From Dokdonia sp. PRO95 (GTDB taxonomy: Bacteria > Bacteroidota > Bacteroidia > Flavobacteriales > Flavobacteriaceae): DNA of 64,000 bases. The DNA lies in assembly GCF_000355805.1 (NCBI RefSeq), contig NZ_CM001837.1, positions 2,717,868 through 2,781,867 on the forward strand. Reading direction: 5' to 3'. This document shows, piece after piece, positions 9,225-16,992 of the stretch. Made by a program: the position numbers and the translations under genes. Positions within the stretch are counted from its first letter, which is position 1. Each line of letters opens with the position of its first letter. Under the pieces are notes generated by a model. That model was not told where the DNA came from. It was given only the letters and a program-made list of their open reading frames with translations, and did not search any database.

Positions 9225-9442
9225 TAAGAAATCCTTTTCAAGAATGAATCAAAAGAAACTCGTTTTCCACTATCAAGCTGATTAATTCCTTCTTTAATTT
9301 CACTTTGTTCAGAAGTAGTTAATTCATTCCAAAAATCAACTTTTTCAGCATTTACAAAGTCAGCTACTTTTTGAATAAAATCACTATTTTCTATCGCTAA
9401 GATAGTTTTTACTAATTCTATTTTTGTTGATTGAATATCCAT
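9224..9442 (-). CDS. Antitoxin of the ParE/RelE-type pair
   Basis: A 72-residue antitoxin. The N-terminal part (MDIQSTKIELVKTILAIENS) is helical. The C-terminal part (QSEIKEGINQLDSGKRVSFDSF) has the 'EIxxGixqldxGxxvs' pattern common in short antitoxins paired with RelE/ParE toxins in Bacteroidota. It probably neutralises the downstream toxin through its C-terminal tail. A -7 box (9462-9469) and a perfect palindrome GAGTTAACTC (9450-9459) lie just upstream and would suit autoregulation. Confidence 0.85.
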   Translation of the reverse strand: MDIQSTKIELVKTILAIENSDFIQKVADFVNAEKVDFWNELTTSEQSEIKEGINQLDSGKRVSFDSFLKRIS

Positions 9443-9449
9443 ATTAATT

Positions 9450-9459
9450 GAGTTAACTC
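9450..9459. promoter_or_regulatory. Candidate autoregulatory operator of the toxin-antitoxin operon
   Basis: GAGTTAACTC is a perfect 10-bp palindrome between the TATATTTG box and the antitoxin ATG, covering the expected transcription start. Confidence 0.4.
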
Positions 9460-9461
9460 AT

Positions 9462-9469
9462 CAAATATA
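9462..9469 (-). promoter_or_regulatory. TATATTTG -7 box of the toxin-antitoxin operon
   Basis: TATATTTG on the minus strand matches TAnnTTTG and ends 19 nt before the antitoxin ATG. Confidence 0.5.
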
Positions 9470-9516
9470 CAAAAAGAGTTTTTATCAGTTTGCTGAGTGA
9501 TTATGCATCCCAACAT

Positions 9517-9600
9517 GATACTACATAAAGCAAGGGCATCTCCCGATAGTTATCGGAACTTCTAATATTCCTATTTTATTATTTTTTAATTGATTGTTTA
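9517..9600 (-). repeat. Cassette-flanking repeat, copy B
   Basis: Homologous to copy A. On the minus strand it starts AATCAATTAAAAAATAATAAAATAGG and reads KIGILEVPITIG. After a 1-nt frameshift relative to copy A it continues as ALALCSIMLGCI. The shift suggests a decaying coding remnant. It fills much of the 315-bp gap between the toxin-antitoxin pair and the HNH operon, together with a palindrome copy at 9626. Confidence 0.65.
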
Positions 9601-9625
9601 TTTACAAGTATTTAAGAAAGATGAC

Positions 9626-9639
9626 GCTTTCGCGAAAGG
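9626..9639. repeat. Iterated palindrome, one mismatch (intergenic)
   Basis: GCTTTCGCGAAAGG; the TTTCGCGAAA core is intact. It lies between the toxin-antitoxin pair and the nucleotidyltransferase gene. Confidence 0.8.
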
Positions 9640-9756
9640 GTAATTTGGAGAGGACTCTGCGATGTGAATTATAAATCAAAATTAGCTTAAAAGCTTGTGC
9701 TAAGCGTAGCCGAAGTAGACTTGTTTTTTAACTCAGAACTTTGTTGGTGGTAGTTT

Positions 9757-10023
9757 TTATAATTTTTTATGTTTTGCGTTTGACAGGAATTCTGTCTCTA
9801 TTTCCTCTTCTTTTGAAAGAAGAATAGTGTCAATTTTTATTTCTAATTCAGTATTTAAATAAATTAATATTTCAGAACGATAGTTTAATGCCTGTTTAAT
9901 ATCTATAAATTTTTTATCGTAAATGATAGCTATGTCAATATCAGATGGTGTATCTGAATATAATGATGAACCAAAAAGGTATAAATCAAAATGTTCTTTG
10001 CGCTTTATGTTTAAATCAATCAT
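9757..10023 (-). CDS. Minimal nucleotidyltransferase (MNT-like)
   Basis: An 88-residue protein of the DNA polymerase beta-like nucleotidyltransferase fold. It has the motif LFGSSLYSDTPSDIDIAII with G18-S19 and two metal-binding aspartates D28 and D30; D65 in IKIDTILL is a good third carboxylate, so the active site looks complete. Such minimal domains often transfer AMP to a partner, most often a HEPN toxin, but no HEPN gene is nearby. Instead it is the last gene of a coupled three-gene operon and overlaps the preceding gene by 8 nt. A link to that gene or to the HNH nuclease is inferred. Confidence 0.82.
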   Translation of the reverse strand: MIDLNIKRKEHFDLYLFGSSLYSDTPSDIDIAIIYDKKFIDIKQALNYRSEILIYLNTELEIKIDTILLSKEEEIETEFLSNAKHKKL

Positions 10024-10405
10024 CTTTTTTCTTCTTTTTCTCGTAATTGACTAAAGCTTTTCCTGTAAAATTAACTGCTCCAAAAAAATCTCTATTGTCA
10101 AAAAGTCCAACATTCATAGATTTAGCTAAATCTTTTGCAGCTAATGAATATCGGTTGTAGAATCCTACTAATACAATACAATCAATTTCTTGTAAGTTTG
10201 GGTTTATTCCGTGAACTTCTGCCTCACCAGCTATATAAATGTCAGCAACTATAATTTTTAAATCAGACCTATTTCCAGTTCGTTTAATTATGTATAAATC
10301 ACTTCCTAAATCAGTTAAACTAGCTACTGCATTATGACCTTTCATTCCATTTTCAAAGAATATTTTACTTGAAGTAGCAACTGCCTGTTTATTTTTATCT
10401 CTCAT
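10016..10405 (-). CDS. Unknown protein, middle gene of the HNH/nucleotidyltransferase operon
   Basis: A 129-residue protein I do not recognise. It begins MRDKNKQAVATSSKIFFENG and ends in a very lysine-rich tail. A central part alternates strands and acidic residues (DLKIIVADIYIAGEAEVHG, EIDCIVLVGFYNRYSLAAKDLA) and then has NVGLFDNRDFFGAVN. The strand-helix-strand order and the 'AakdlA...NVglfd' ending recall restriction-endonuclease-like folds, but I cannot identify a sure PD-(D/E)xK site. It overlaps the HNH gene by 4 nt (ATGA) and the nucleotidyltransferase gene by 8 nt, so the three products are probably made together and act together. Confidence 0.75.
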   Translation of the reverse strand: MRDKNKQAVATSSKIFFENGMKGHNAVASLTDLGSDLYIIKRTGNRSDLKIIVADIYIAGEAEVHGINPNLQEIDCIVLVGFYNRYSLAAKDLAKSMNVGLFDNRDFFGAVNFTGKALVNYEKKKKKDD

Positions 10406-11079
10406 CTAAATATGTTTTCAAATCCATTAGGAAAAGTAGGAACAGTTGAATTCACATCTCCTGAAATTTTATTGTACTCAAACCCATCTCTATGTAGTTT
10501 ATATTCTATGAATAACCCGAACTCGTTACCTTCTAGTAAATCTTGATTTAGTTCAATAAATGCTTCGATTTTTCTGTTATTCGGCAATATTTTTTGGATG
10601 GCAAGCTTTTCCCACATTATTTCGGTTGCCATCTGGTTTATTATTGCATTTTCAGAATGTGGTCCAAACTTATCAAAAATTGCTTTATTTTCAGCTTGTA
10701 ATGGTTTTAAGTACCTATTTGCTTCATCTCGTGAGTTTAGTTTTGGAACTTTAAAAATATTAGCAATACTTTTTTCGTGATTAGATTTCCATTGCTTGAT
10801 AGTATCATTTGGGAATAACATTGGATTTTTATCAACGATTGTATGACAGGTTGGACATAACAATATTATATTATCAAATTCATCACGTTCATCAAGTGGT
10901 AGAGAATTATCTCCTCTTGGACCTTTTTCTTTTTGTCCAATGATGTGAGCTAATTCTTCTATGTTGGTTATTTTACCACTTTCAAAAAATGGAAATAAAT
11001 CAGAATGACAGTCAGGTTTTCCGCAGAAGCCTCCTGAAGATGCCCAAAGTTTTCGTTTAACTATTGTTCTTATTGACAT
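10402..11079 (-). CDS. HNH endonuclease, first gene of a three-gene accessory operon
   Basis: A 225-residue nuclease. The HNH fold covers about 5-90: zinc pairs C19/C24 and C75/C78, the AHI motif with H45, GPRGDNSLPLD, N70 and the closing LLCPTCHTIVD with H79. Residues 90-225 form an unrecognised C-terminal domain. HNH proteins of this kind cut DNA and are frequent in restriction and other phage-defence systems; the defence role here is inferred from the island setting. The gene leads the operon, overlaps the next gene by 4 nt and has repeat copy C directly upstream. Confidence 0.82.
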   Translation of the reverse strand: MSIRTIVKRKLWASSGGFCGKPDCHSDLFPFFESGKITNIEELAHIIGQKEKGPRGDNSLPLDERDEFDNIILLCPTCHTIVDKNPMLFPNDTIKQWKSNHEKSIANIFKVPKLNSRDEANRYLKPLQAENKAIFDKFGPHSENAIINQMATEIMWEKLAIQKILPNNRKIEAFIELNQDLLEGNEFGLFIEYKLHRDGFEYNKISGDVNSTVPTFPNGFENIFR

Positions 11080-11104
11080 TCTGTTTTCTCAAATTATGGC
11101 CAAA

Positions 11105-11190
11105 AGGTCACCACACAAAGCGAGTGCTCTATTTTATGATGTGCCTATTTTGATTGTTTTTTAATTGATTGTTTAAATATACACTTATTA
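11105..11190 (-). repeat. Cassette-flanking repeat, copy C
   Basis: A diverged, shorter relative of copies A and B, just upstream of the HNH gene. On the minus strand it carries AATCAATTAAAAAACAATCA (shared with copy B and with 16162-16184), then a frame reading KIGTS, a stop, and NRALALCGDLLAII. The ALALC..LL..I tail matches copies A and B. Confidence 0.5.
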
Positions 11191-11240
11191 GTGTATTCGT
11201 CACCGCACAAACAACCTTAAAAACTTATCACTCAGGCCAC

Positions 11241-11278
11241 AAAAAAAAAGTGGATACCTATTGCTAGATATCCACTTT
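11241..11278 (-). terminator. Terminator of clpB
   Basis: AAAGTGGATA and TATCCACTTT pair, and the minus strand continues into a run of nine T. It lies 25 nt after the clpB stop. Confidence 0.85.
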
Positions 11279-11302
11279 ATATAATCATCAATCAATCAAT
11301 CT

Positions 11303-13909
11303 TTATTCTTCTTCTCCTGTGCGTTCTCCTTCGTTTCTAAAGACGAGTTTGTCGTCAAAGGAATCTACGAGTATCACACTGTCTGATGCTACTTTACCGC
11401 TCAAAATTTCTTTTGATAACTGGTTAAGCACCTCGCGCTGCATTGCTCGTTTTACAGGTCTTGCACCATATTCTGGCTGGAAACCTGCTTCGGCAAGGAA
11501 GTCTATAGCTTGCTTTGTTGCGTCTAGCGTGATATTCTGCTGTGAGAGCATCTTTCTAATGCCCTTGAACTGCAGTTTTACAATATCACGTATATCTTTT
11601 CGCGTAAGCGGACTAAACATTACAATGTCATCTATTCTATTTAAGAACTCTGGACGTATGTTTTGTTTTAATAATCCTAGCACATCTACCTTTGCAGACT
11701 CCATTGCAGCATCTACATCTGGAATAGCCTCAAAACGCTCTTTTATAATATGACTACCCATATTTGAAGTCATAATGATAATGGCATTTCTAAAGTCGGC
11801 AGTGCGGCCTTTGTTATCTGTAAGTCTACCTTCATCAAGCACCTGTAATAATACGTTAAACGTATCTGGGTGTGCCTTCTCAATCTCATCTAGCAATACC
11901 ACAGAGTAGGGGCGACGTCGCACGGCCTCCGTAAGCTGGCCACCTTCATCATAGCCCACATATCCTGGAGGCGCTCCCACCAGACGGCTCACACTGTGAC
12001 GCTCTTGATACTCACTCATATCTATGCGCGTCATCGCATTCTCATCATCAAAAAGATACTCTGCCAGTGCCTTTGCAAGTTCTGTTTTACCTACACCGGT
12101 TGTTCCTAAAAATAAGAACGAACCAATTGGCTTCTTTTGATCTTGTAAACCTGCACGGCTGCGTCGTACGGCATCACTTACGGCAACAATAGCCTCACGT
12201 TGTCCCACCACACGTTTGTGCAACTCGTCTTCTAGCTTGAGTAGCTTCTCACGTTCACCCTGTAGCATTTTTTGTACTGGGATTCCCGTCCATTTTGCAA
12301 CCACCTCTGCAATGTCTTCGCTGGTTACTTCTTCCTTAATAAGCGAAGTATCTGCTTGACTTGCAAGATCCTTTTGTAGCTCCTCAAGATGCTCTTGAGC
12401 TTCTTTTATTTTACCATAGCGTAGCTCTGCTACCAGGCCATAGTTTCCTTCGCGCTCTGCTTTTTCGGCTTCTAGCTTGTAGTTTTCTATGTCTTGTTTT
12501 GCATTTTGTACTCTCTCTACAATATCCTTTTCAGATTGCCACTGCGCGTTAAGATCGTTGCGCTCCTCTTTGAGGTTTGCTAGATCTGCACGTAGGCTTT
12601 TGAGCTTATCTTCATCTTTCTCACGTTTTATCGCCTCAATCTCAATCTCTAGTTGCATCACACGACGGTCTAACACATCGAGTTCTTCTGGCTTAGAGTT
12701 AATTTCCATTCGCATTTTTGCGGCAGCTTCATCCATTAAGTCAATCGCCTTGTCTGGTAAAAATCTGCTCGTGATATAGCGCTGTGATAACTTTACAGCA
12801 GCAATGATAGCATCATCCTTAATACGCACCTTGTGGTGTGTCTCATACTTGTCTTTGATACCACGTAAGATAGAAATCGCACTCTCTGTATCTGGCTCAT
12901 CTACGGTTACCTTCTGGAATCTACGCTCGAGGGCCTTATCTGCTTCAAAGTATTTTTGATACTCATCAAGCGTGGTAGCACCTATGGCGCGCAGCTCCCC
13001 ACGAGCAAGGGCAGGTTTTAAGATGTTTGCCGCATCCATCGCTCCTTGTCCGCCACCAGCACCTACCAGTGTGTGTATCTCATCTATAAAGAGTACGATA
13101 TCGCCATCACTTTCTGTTACTTCTTTAATAACCGCTTTAAGACGTTCTTCAAATTCTCCTTTAAATTTTGCTCCAGCAATAAGAGCTCCCATATCCAGGG
13201 CAAATATTTGCTTGTTCTGTAAGTTTTCTGGGATATCACCATCTACAATTCTATGCGCAAGACCTTCGGCAATGGCGGTTTTACCAGTACCTGGCTCTCC
13301 TACAAGTATAGGATTGTTCTTCGTACGACGCGTTAAGATTTGTAATATGCGTCGTATCTCTTCATCTCTACCTATTACTGGATCTAGCTTGCCTGTGCGT
13401 GCTAGTTCGTTAAGGTTTTTTGCATACTTGCTTAGTGAGTTATATGTCTCTTCTGCACTTTGTGAGGTCACACGGTTACCTTTGCGCACTTCTGTAATAG
13501 CAGCTTGTAGGTGCTTCTCAGTCACTCCTTGATCCTTTAAGATCTGGGCTACTTTACTTTTTGTCCCGAAAATAGCGAGTATGAGATGCTCGATAGAGAC
13601 ATACTCATCATTCATATTTTTGGCAATAATATTAGCCTGAGTGATTGCTTTATTTGCTTCTCTCCCTAACATTATATCACCACCAGACACCTTAGGATAA
13701 CTCTCAAGGGTGCTGTCTAAAATTTGCTGTAATAAAGGCACATTTACATCAAGTTTTTGAAGCAAGAAAGGCGTTACGTGCTCATCTACTTCAAAAATTG
13801 CTTTGAAAATATGCTCATTTTCTATTTGCTGGTGGCCTAGCTCTTGAGCAATTTGCTGTGCTCGCTGTATGGCCTCCTGCGACTTTATCGTAAAATTGTT
13901 AATATTCAT
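11303..13909 (-). CDS. clpB: ATP-dependent chaperone ClpB
   Basis: The cytosolic protein disaggregase ClpB, a hexameric AAA+ machine that works with DnaK to rescue heat-damaged proteins. At 868 residues it has the normal length. Order: Clp N-domain (1-145), first AAA+ module with GEPGTGKT (about 205) and [12 protein letters not shown], the coiled-coil M domain (about 410-520), second AAA+ module with GTTGVGKT (about 605) and [11 protein letters not shown], and the C-terminal D2-small domain. No substrate-directing truncation is seen. It stands alone, with its own terminator. I see no CIRCE-like inverted repeat upstream. Confidence 0.97.
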   Translation of the reverse strand: MNINNFTIKSQEAIQRAQQIAQELGHQQIENEHIFKAIFEVDEHVTPFLLQKLDVNVPLLQQILDSTLESYPKVSGGDIMLGREANKAITQANIIAKNMNDEYVSIEHLILAIFGTKSKVAQILKDQGVTEKHLQAAITEVRKGNRVTSQSAEETYNSLSKYAKNLNELARTGKLDPVIGRDEEIRRILQILTRRTKNNPILVGEPGTGKTAIAEGLAHRIVDGDIPENLQNKQIFALDMGALIAGAKFKGEFEERLKAVIKEVTESDGDIVLFIDEIHTLVGAGGGQGAMDAANILKPALARGELRAIGATTLDEYQKYFEADKALERRFQKVTVDEPDTESAISILRGIKDKYETHHKVRIKDDAIIAAVKLSQRYITSRFLPDKAIDLMDEAAAKMRMEINSKPEELDVLDRRVMQLEIEIEAIKREKDEDKLKSLRADLANLKEERNDLNAQWQSEKDIVERVQNAKQDIENYKLEAEKAEREGNYGLVAELRYGKIKEAQEHLEELQKDLASQADTSLIKEEVTSEDIAEVVAKWTGIPVQKMLQGEREKLLKLEDELHKRVVGQREAIVAVSDAVRRSRAGLQDQKKPIGSFLFLGTTGVGKTELAKALAEYLFDDENAMTRIDMSEYQERHSVSRLVGAPPGYVGYDEGGQLTEAVRRRPYSVVLLDEIEKAHPDTFNVLLQVLDEGRLTDNKGRTADFRNAIIIMTSNMGSHIIKERFEAIPDVDAAMESAKVDVLGLLKQNIRPEFLNRIDDIVMFSPLTRKDIRDIVKLQFKGIRKMLSQQNITLDATKQAIDFLAEAGFQPEYGARPVKRAMQREVLNQLSKEILSGKVASDSVILVDSFDDKLVFRNEGERTGEEE

Positions 13910-14077
13910 TTCATATGTTTTAAGAGACCATTACTTGCTGTTAAGAGCTTGTATATGGTTTCTGGTTGTACTTTTTTTGAGAGACAATAGTCAAGTATTG
14001 TTCCAAGACGGTATTGCGACATAATGTCCTGTGAAGGCTTGAATTAACTGACTTTATGACTTATTTAAGAACTATTT

Positions 14078-14097
14078 TACGCTTTCGCGAAAGCGTA
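14078..14097. repeat. Iterated palindrome, full 20-bp form (intergenic)
   Basis: TACGCTTTCGCGAAAGCGTA with a perfect 20-bp dyad, apart from further AT-rich flanks. It lies between the divergent genes clpB and ytxJ, 44 bp before ytxJ. Confidence 0.9.
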
Positions 14098-14140
14098 ACA
14101 CAGACACAACGACTACCTTTGTATAAAAGCATATTGAAGA

Positions 14141-14533
14141 ATGGGAATATTTAATTCGATTTTTGGAGGAGATAAAGAACCTCAAGAGGAAAAAACACCA
14201 ATGCCGTGGAAGCAACTTACCACACTCGAGCAACTGGATCAAATTGCAAAAGATTCTGAAACGAAGCCACAGGCGATATTTAAGCACTCTACAACTTGCG
14301 GTATAAGCCGTATGGCAATACGCCAGCTAGAGGCACAATATGATATAGACCCAAACCAGCTAGATATCTATTACTTAGATCTTAAGGCGTACAGAGAAGT
14401 GTCTAATGAAGTGGGATATAAATTTCAGGTAATGCACCAAAGCCCGCAGATTATATTGATTAAGAATGGAACCGCTGTGTATTCTGACAGCCACGGAGCG
14501 ATAAGCGCACAAGCACTTGCCGAAAAGATTTAA
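14141..14533 (+). CDS. ytxJ: Bacillithiol-system redox protein YtxJ (monothiol bacilliredoxin)
   Basis: A 130-residue thioredoxin-fold protein of the YtxJ family. The signature KHSTTCGISRMA carries the single redox cysteine C53 (TCGIS). The family is thought to remove bacillithiol from proteins as a monothiol bacilliredoxin, which implies that this organism makes bacillithiol; the biosynthetic genes are not in the window. The protein is cytosolic. The gene is divergent from clpB and converges with a 49-residue gene whose stop overlaps its own by 4 nt. Confidence 0.88.
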   Translation: MGIFNSIFGGDKEPQEEKTPMPWKQLTTLEQLDQIAKDSETKPQAIFKHSTTCGISRMAIRQLEAQYDIDPNQLDIYYLDLKAYREVSNEVGYKFQVMHQSPQIILIKNGTAVYSDSHGAISAQALAEKI

Positions 14534-14679
14534 TCTAACGCTCTCTTTGTAACCCAGATTCTATACCCGATAATCGCAAGCTGAAACTTTGTAGCTTGTG
14601 TAAGGTCAAGACCACGTTTTGAATAGGAGGGAAGTACTGCCTTATTAACTTTGGCAAGAAATTTATAGAGTGTTTGCAT
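14530..14679 (-). CDS. Small conserved flavobacterial protein (49 residues)
   Basis: A 49-residue basic protein: MQTLYKFLAKVNKAVLPSYS, then KRGLDLTQATKFQLAIIGYR and IWVTKRALD. I recall very similar short proteins in many Flavobacteriaceae, often mislabelled as SsrA-binding protein. It is far too short for SmpB and its function is unknown. ATG start at 14679. It converges with ytxJ and overlaps its stop codon by 4 nt. The next gene on the same strand is separated by a strong terminator. Confidence 0.72.
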   Translation of the reverse strand: MQTLYKFLAKVNKAVLPSYSKRGLDLTQATKFQLAIIGYRIWVTKRALD

Positions 14680-14702
14680 ACCGTCAAAAGTAGCTAAAAA
14701 AC

Positions 14703-14731
14703 AAAGCCGTAACGCATTGCGTTACGGCTTT
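14703..14731. terminator. Strong hairpin terminator
   Basis: AAAGCCGTAACGC and GCGTTACGGCTTT pair perfectly around a 3-nt loop. It lies between the lipoprotein gene and the 49-residue gene and probably ends the lipoprotein transcript. Confidence 0.85.
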
Positions 14732-14747
14732 TATCTGTTTATAAAGA

Positions 14748-15932
14748 CTAGTTGTTATTTCTTAAAATAATATCCTTAATGCGATTTTTAATGTCTTCAC
14801 CAGCGTCGTACACCATTTGCTCATTAGTAGGAAACGGGACTGCTCTATTACGAGTACGATCATAAAGCTCATCTTCCAGTGCTCTTCTATCACCTCTGTA
14901 GGTCGCATATCTGTGATCAAAAATAAACTCAGATGCTAGCGGAAGCGATTGTAGAACCTGATTTGTATTACTATCAGAATAGCGCACGCGGCCTACTACA
15001 TTTACAGCTTTGTTCTGGATAAACTCAAAGTACGTGCAACGTACCGTAATCATATTATCTACCAGTACTTTCTCTCCATCCTCATCATAAACCACATTAC
15101 CATCTTCATCCTTTAGAACGATGGTACCGTCTTTAATGAGTTTTTCTTGTTGCACCTCTCTTTCTTTGATGCGCTCTGGAGAAATATTAATCTCTGTAAA
15201 AGCAACTTCCATATTGTAGTCGTAGGATACCTCATTAAGCGGATTGCTATGATACACGGTCCAGAAATCGTTAAGGCCATAAGTAGAAAAGTCTAACAGC
15301 TCGTTTTCTAATTGTACTGGTAACGCTATATTACTATCATTAAATAACGTCACGGCAACAAAGTCTGTCCCTTTAAGATGTACAGATTCCATCATATTTT
15401 TGATGTCCTTATAACCTGGCTTAAGCGTATTTAAGTAGGCGAGATCCTCATAGATAGTACGATAATCCTCTTTTGAAGATGCTGTAGTGATAGCGTCAAG
15501 GCTACTGTTATATAAGGAAGCAGCTAGCTTTTCCTTAGAAGATATAAGTTTATCGGTGTAGTTTACAAAGTCAAAACGAGCAGTTCTGTTTTCGTCAATT
15601 ACTTGCAAAGGTAAGATAGGTCTTATGCGATCTTGACGTCTTTGTAACGACACATAGGTCTCATAAATTTCCTCAAGATTTGTTTCCTGATTTTCTTTTA
15701 CGAGAAATGAAATACGATCTGCATCGCGCGCAGATGCTTTTGCAAACGCATCTTCAAGAAGCAGCACAAAGTCTTGCTTATTTTTTTTATCTGGATTGCG
15801 TTGCAACTTTTTAAGAGTAATCGCGATGGCATCATCATAATTACCGCTGTTAAGCGTTGCAGTAGTCTTTTTTACCGAATTGCAGCTTACTACAAATACG
15901 GTAGTAAGGATTGCGAGAAATAAATTTTTCAT
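14748..15932 (-). CDS. Lipoprotein of unknown function (394 residues)
   Basis: A lipoprotein with signal MKNLFLAILTTVFVVSC (lipid acceptor C17), then a mostly helical N-terminal half (NSGNYDDAIAITLKKLQRNP, TPR-like in appearance) and a C-terminal part rich in strands and acidic turns (DEDGNVVYDEDGEKVLVDN). It occurs in related flavobacteria as far as I recall, and I know no function. The start chosen is the ATG at 15932; the longer in-frame extension to 15980 would hide the lipoprotein signal. It is monocistronic. Confidence 0.78.
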   Translation of the reverse strand: MKNLFLAILTTVFVVSCNSVKKTTATLNSGNYDDAIAITLKKLQRNPDKKNKQDFVLLLEDAFAKASARDADRISFLVKENQETNLEEIYETYVSLQRRQDRIRPILPLQVIDENRTARFDFVNYTDKLISSKEKLAASLYNSSLDAITTASSKEDYRTIYEDLAYLNTLKPGYKDIKNMMESVHLKGTDFVAVTLFNDSNIALPVQLENELLDFSTYGLNDFWTVYHSNPLNEVSYDYNMEVAFTEINISPERIKEREVQQEKLIKDGTIVLKDEDGNVVYDEDGEKVLVDNMITVRCTYFEFIQNKAVNVVGRVRYSDSNTNQVLQSLPLASEFIFDHRYATYRGDRRALEDELYDRTRNRAVPFPTNEQMVYDAGEDIKNRIKDIILRNNN

Positions 15933-16047
15933 CGTACAATGGGTATTGATTGGTGATGACAACTCCAACGAGCGTGCCAAAATTATAAAAGCCCAAATGT
16001 AGCTGAAAATATACTATTGAAATGAATGGAAGGGATGTGATTAATAC

Positions 16048-16061
16048 GCTTTCGCGAAAAC
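16048..16061. repeat. Iterated palindrome, one mismatch (intergenic)
   Basis: GCTTTCGCGAAAAC with the TTTCGCGAAA core intact, about 115 bp upstream of the lipoprotein gene. Confidence 0.8.
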
Positions 16062-16139
16062 GTGCTATATCTAAAGTAAGTTTTTTAAAAAACACACACA
16101 GAGCAGGCCTTAACTCGGCGGTGTGAAGAGGTCAATTAT

Positions 16140-16184
16140 TTATCCGAAGATAAGTTCTAATGCAGTGATGATAATTTGGATCAT
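16140..16184 (-). CDS. Possible 14-residue hydrophobic peptide
   Basis: ATG at 16184 opens MIQIIITALELIFG and a stop. It is preceded by CAATCAATTAAAAACAATCA, the same tract found in repeat copies B and C. It may be a real micropeptide or only a repeat end; no clear ribosome binding site is seen. Confidence 0.25.
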   Translation of the reverse strand: MIQIIITALELIFG

Positions 16185-16255
16185 TTTTGATTGTTTTTAA
16201 TTGATTGATAAAGATTGATGAATGTTGATTGATGAATGTCGGAGTGATTAATTCC

Positions 16256-16375
16256 CTAATTGTAAAAAAGGGTAGTAACTATATAAGAGATGCTAAGGCT
16301 TACCATAAATACGGTATAGATTCCTAATACTTTGTTCGTTTTTACTTGCGGCTTGTTGTTTGCTTGCGTTTTCAT
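16256..16375 (-). CDS. Small membrane peptide, copy 1 (39 residues)
   Basis: A 39-residue peptide. A hydrophilic basic head (MKTQANNKPQVKTNK) precedes one predicted membrane helix (VLGIYTVFMVSLSISYIVTT) and the end LFYN. No family is known to me. It is the downstream of two tandem paralogues. The nucleotide identity between the copies is very high through the head and helix; the ends differ because copy 2 lacks two bases in the A-tract near the stop. Confidence 0.6.
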   Translation of the reverse strand: MKTQANNKPQVKTNKVLGIYTVFMVSLSISYIVTTLFYN

Positions 16376-16466
16376 AATGGATGGTTTTTGATGGATTAGT
16401 AATGATTAATGATTGATGATTGATGAATGATGATTGATAAATGATGATTGATGAATGTCGGAGTGA

Positions 16467-16592
16467 TTAATTCCCTAATTGTAAAAAAGTAGTAACTATA
16501 TAAGAGATGCTAAGGCTTACCATAAATACGGTATAGATTCCTAAAACTTTGTTTGTTTTTACTTGCGGCTTGTTGTTTGCTTGCGTTTTCAT
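16467..16592 (-). CDS. Small membrane peptide, copy 2 (41 residues)
   Basis: A 41-residue paralogue of the gene at 16256-16375. The head and membrane helix are the same at the protein level (MKTQANNKPQVKTNK, then VLGIYTVFMVSLSISYIVTT). A 2-nt deletion then changes the tail to FLQLGN. The lack of synonymous-only divergence means the duplication is recent and does not by itself prove selection. The ATG is at 16592. Confidence 0.58.
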   Translation of the reverse strand: MKTQANNKPQVKTNKVLGIYTVFMVSLSISYIVTTFLQLGN

Positions 16593-16941
16593 AATAGATT
16601 TTTTTGATTGTTACTAGATGCGTTGTTTGTTATTGATGAAGCAAAGAAGTCATCTTGAACGCAGTAAAACAAATCGAAAAGAAGTTTTTAATGAAATTAG
16701 CGTGAATGTTATAACTAAATTAATGACATAGGTTAAAATGTGTAATCCTTATGTCTTAAAAGTGGTTAATATATGTTAGCCTACATACTATTAACCATTC
16801 ATTGTGTTAGTTCTGTAGAGACATTTTGAGCTATTTAGAATTTTTGTAGGCAAATTATGGCTCATTTTAACCATATTAATCCGATTTCATCATTTTGTAG
16901 CGAATTATCACAAGTGGAAGTTGAAAAAAACAGCGCATAAA
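16593..16941. other. Gap with no recognised gene
   Basis: About 350 bp between the upstream peptide gene and the terminator of the blaR1-type gene. I see no open frame of useful length, no palindrome copy and no convincing promoter with both elements. Confidence 0.5.
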
Positions 16942-16974
16942 AAAAGTCCGCTTTCTGATGGAAAGCGGACTTTT
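16942..16974. terminator. Terminator of the blaR1-blaI operon
   Basis: AAAAGTCCGCTTTC and GAAAGCGGACTTTT pair around a 5-nt loop with T runs on both strands. It lies 19 nt after the metallopeptidase stop. Confidence 0.9.
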
Positions 16975-16992
16975 AAAATTATGTGATTGTAG

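Larger units (their letters stand above)
16220..16620 (-). repeat. Tandem duplication of about 217 bp
   Basis: Two nearly identical units whose start codons are 217 bp apart (16375 and 16592). Each holds a small membrane-peptide gene, and between them lies a low-complexity tract built from TGATTGATGAA-like words (about 16381-16455, also at 16201-16240). Confidence 0.85.

Noticed and set aside
8690-11190. The cassette-flanking repeats as integron attC sites
   Set aside because: I could not find the paired RYYYAAC and GTTRRRY boxes with suitable spacing, and no integrase is in the window.
11319-13532. Several long + strand frames opposite clpB
   Set aside because: They lie entirely antisense to a normal, full-length ClpB and show only serine- and leucine-rich composition, with no domain or promoter.
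16140-16184. The 14-residue peptide MIQIIITALELIFG as a firm gene
   Set aside because: No ribosome binding site, and the upstream tract is the same one found in the repeats. Kept only as a low-confidence feature.
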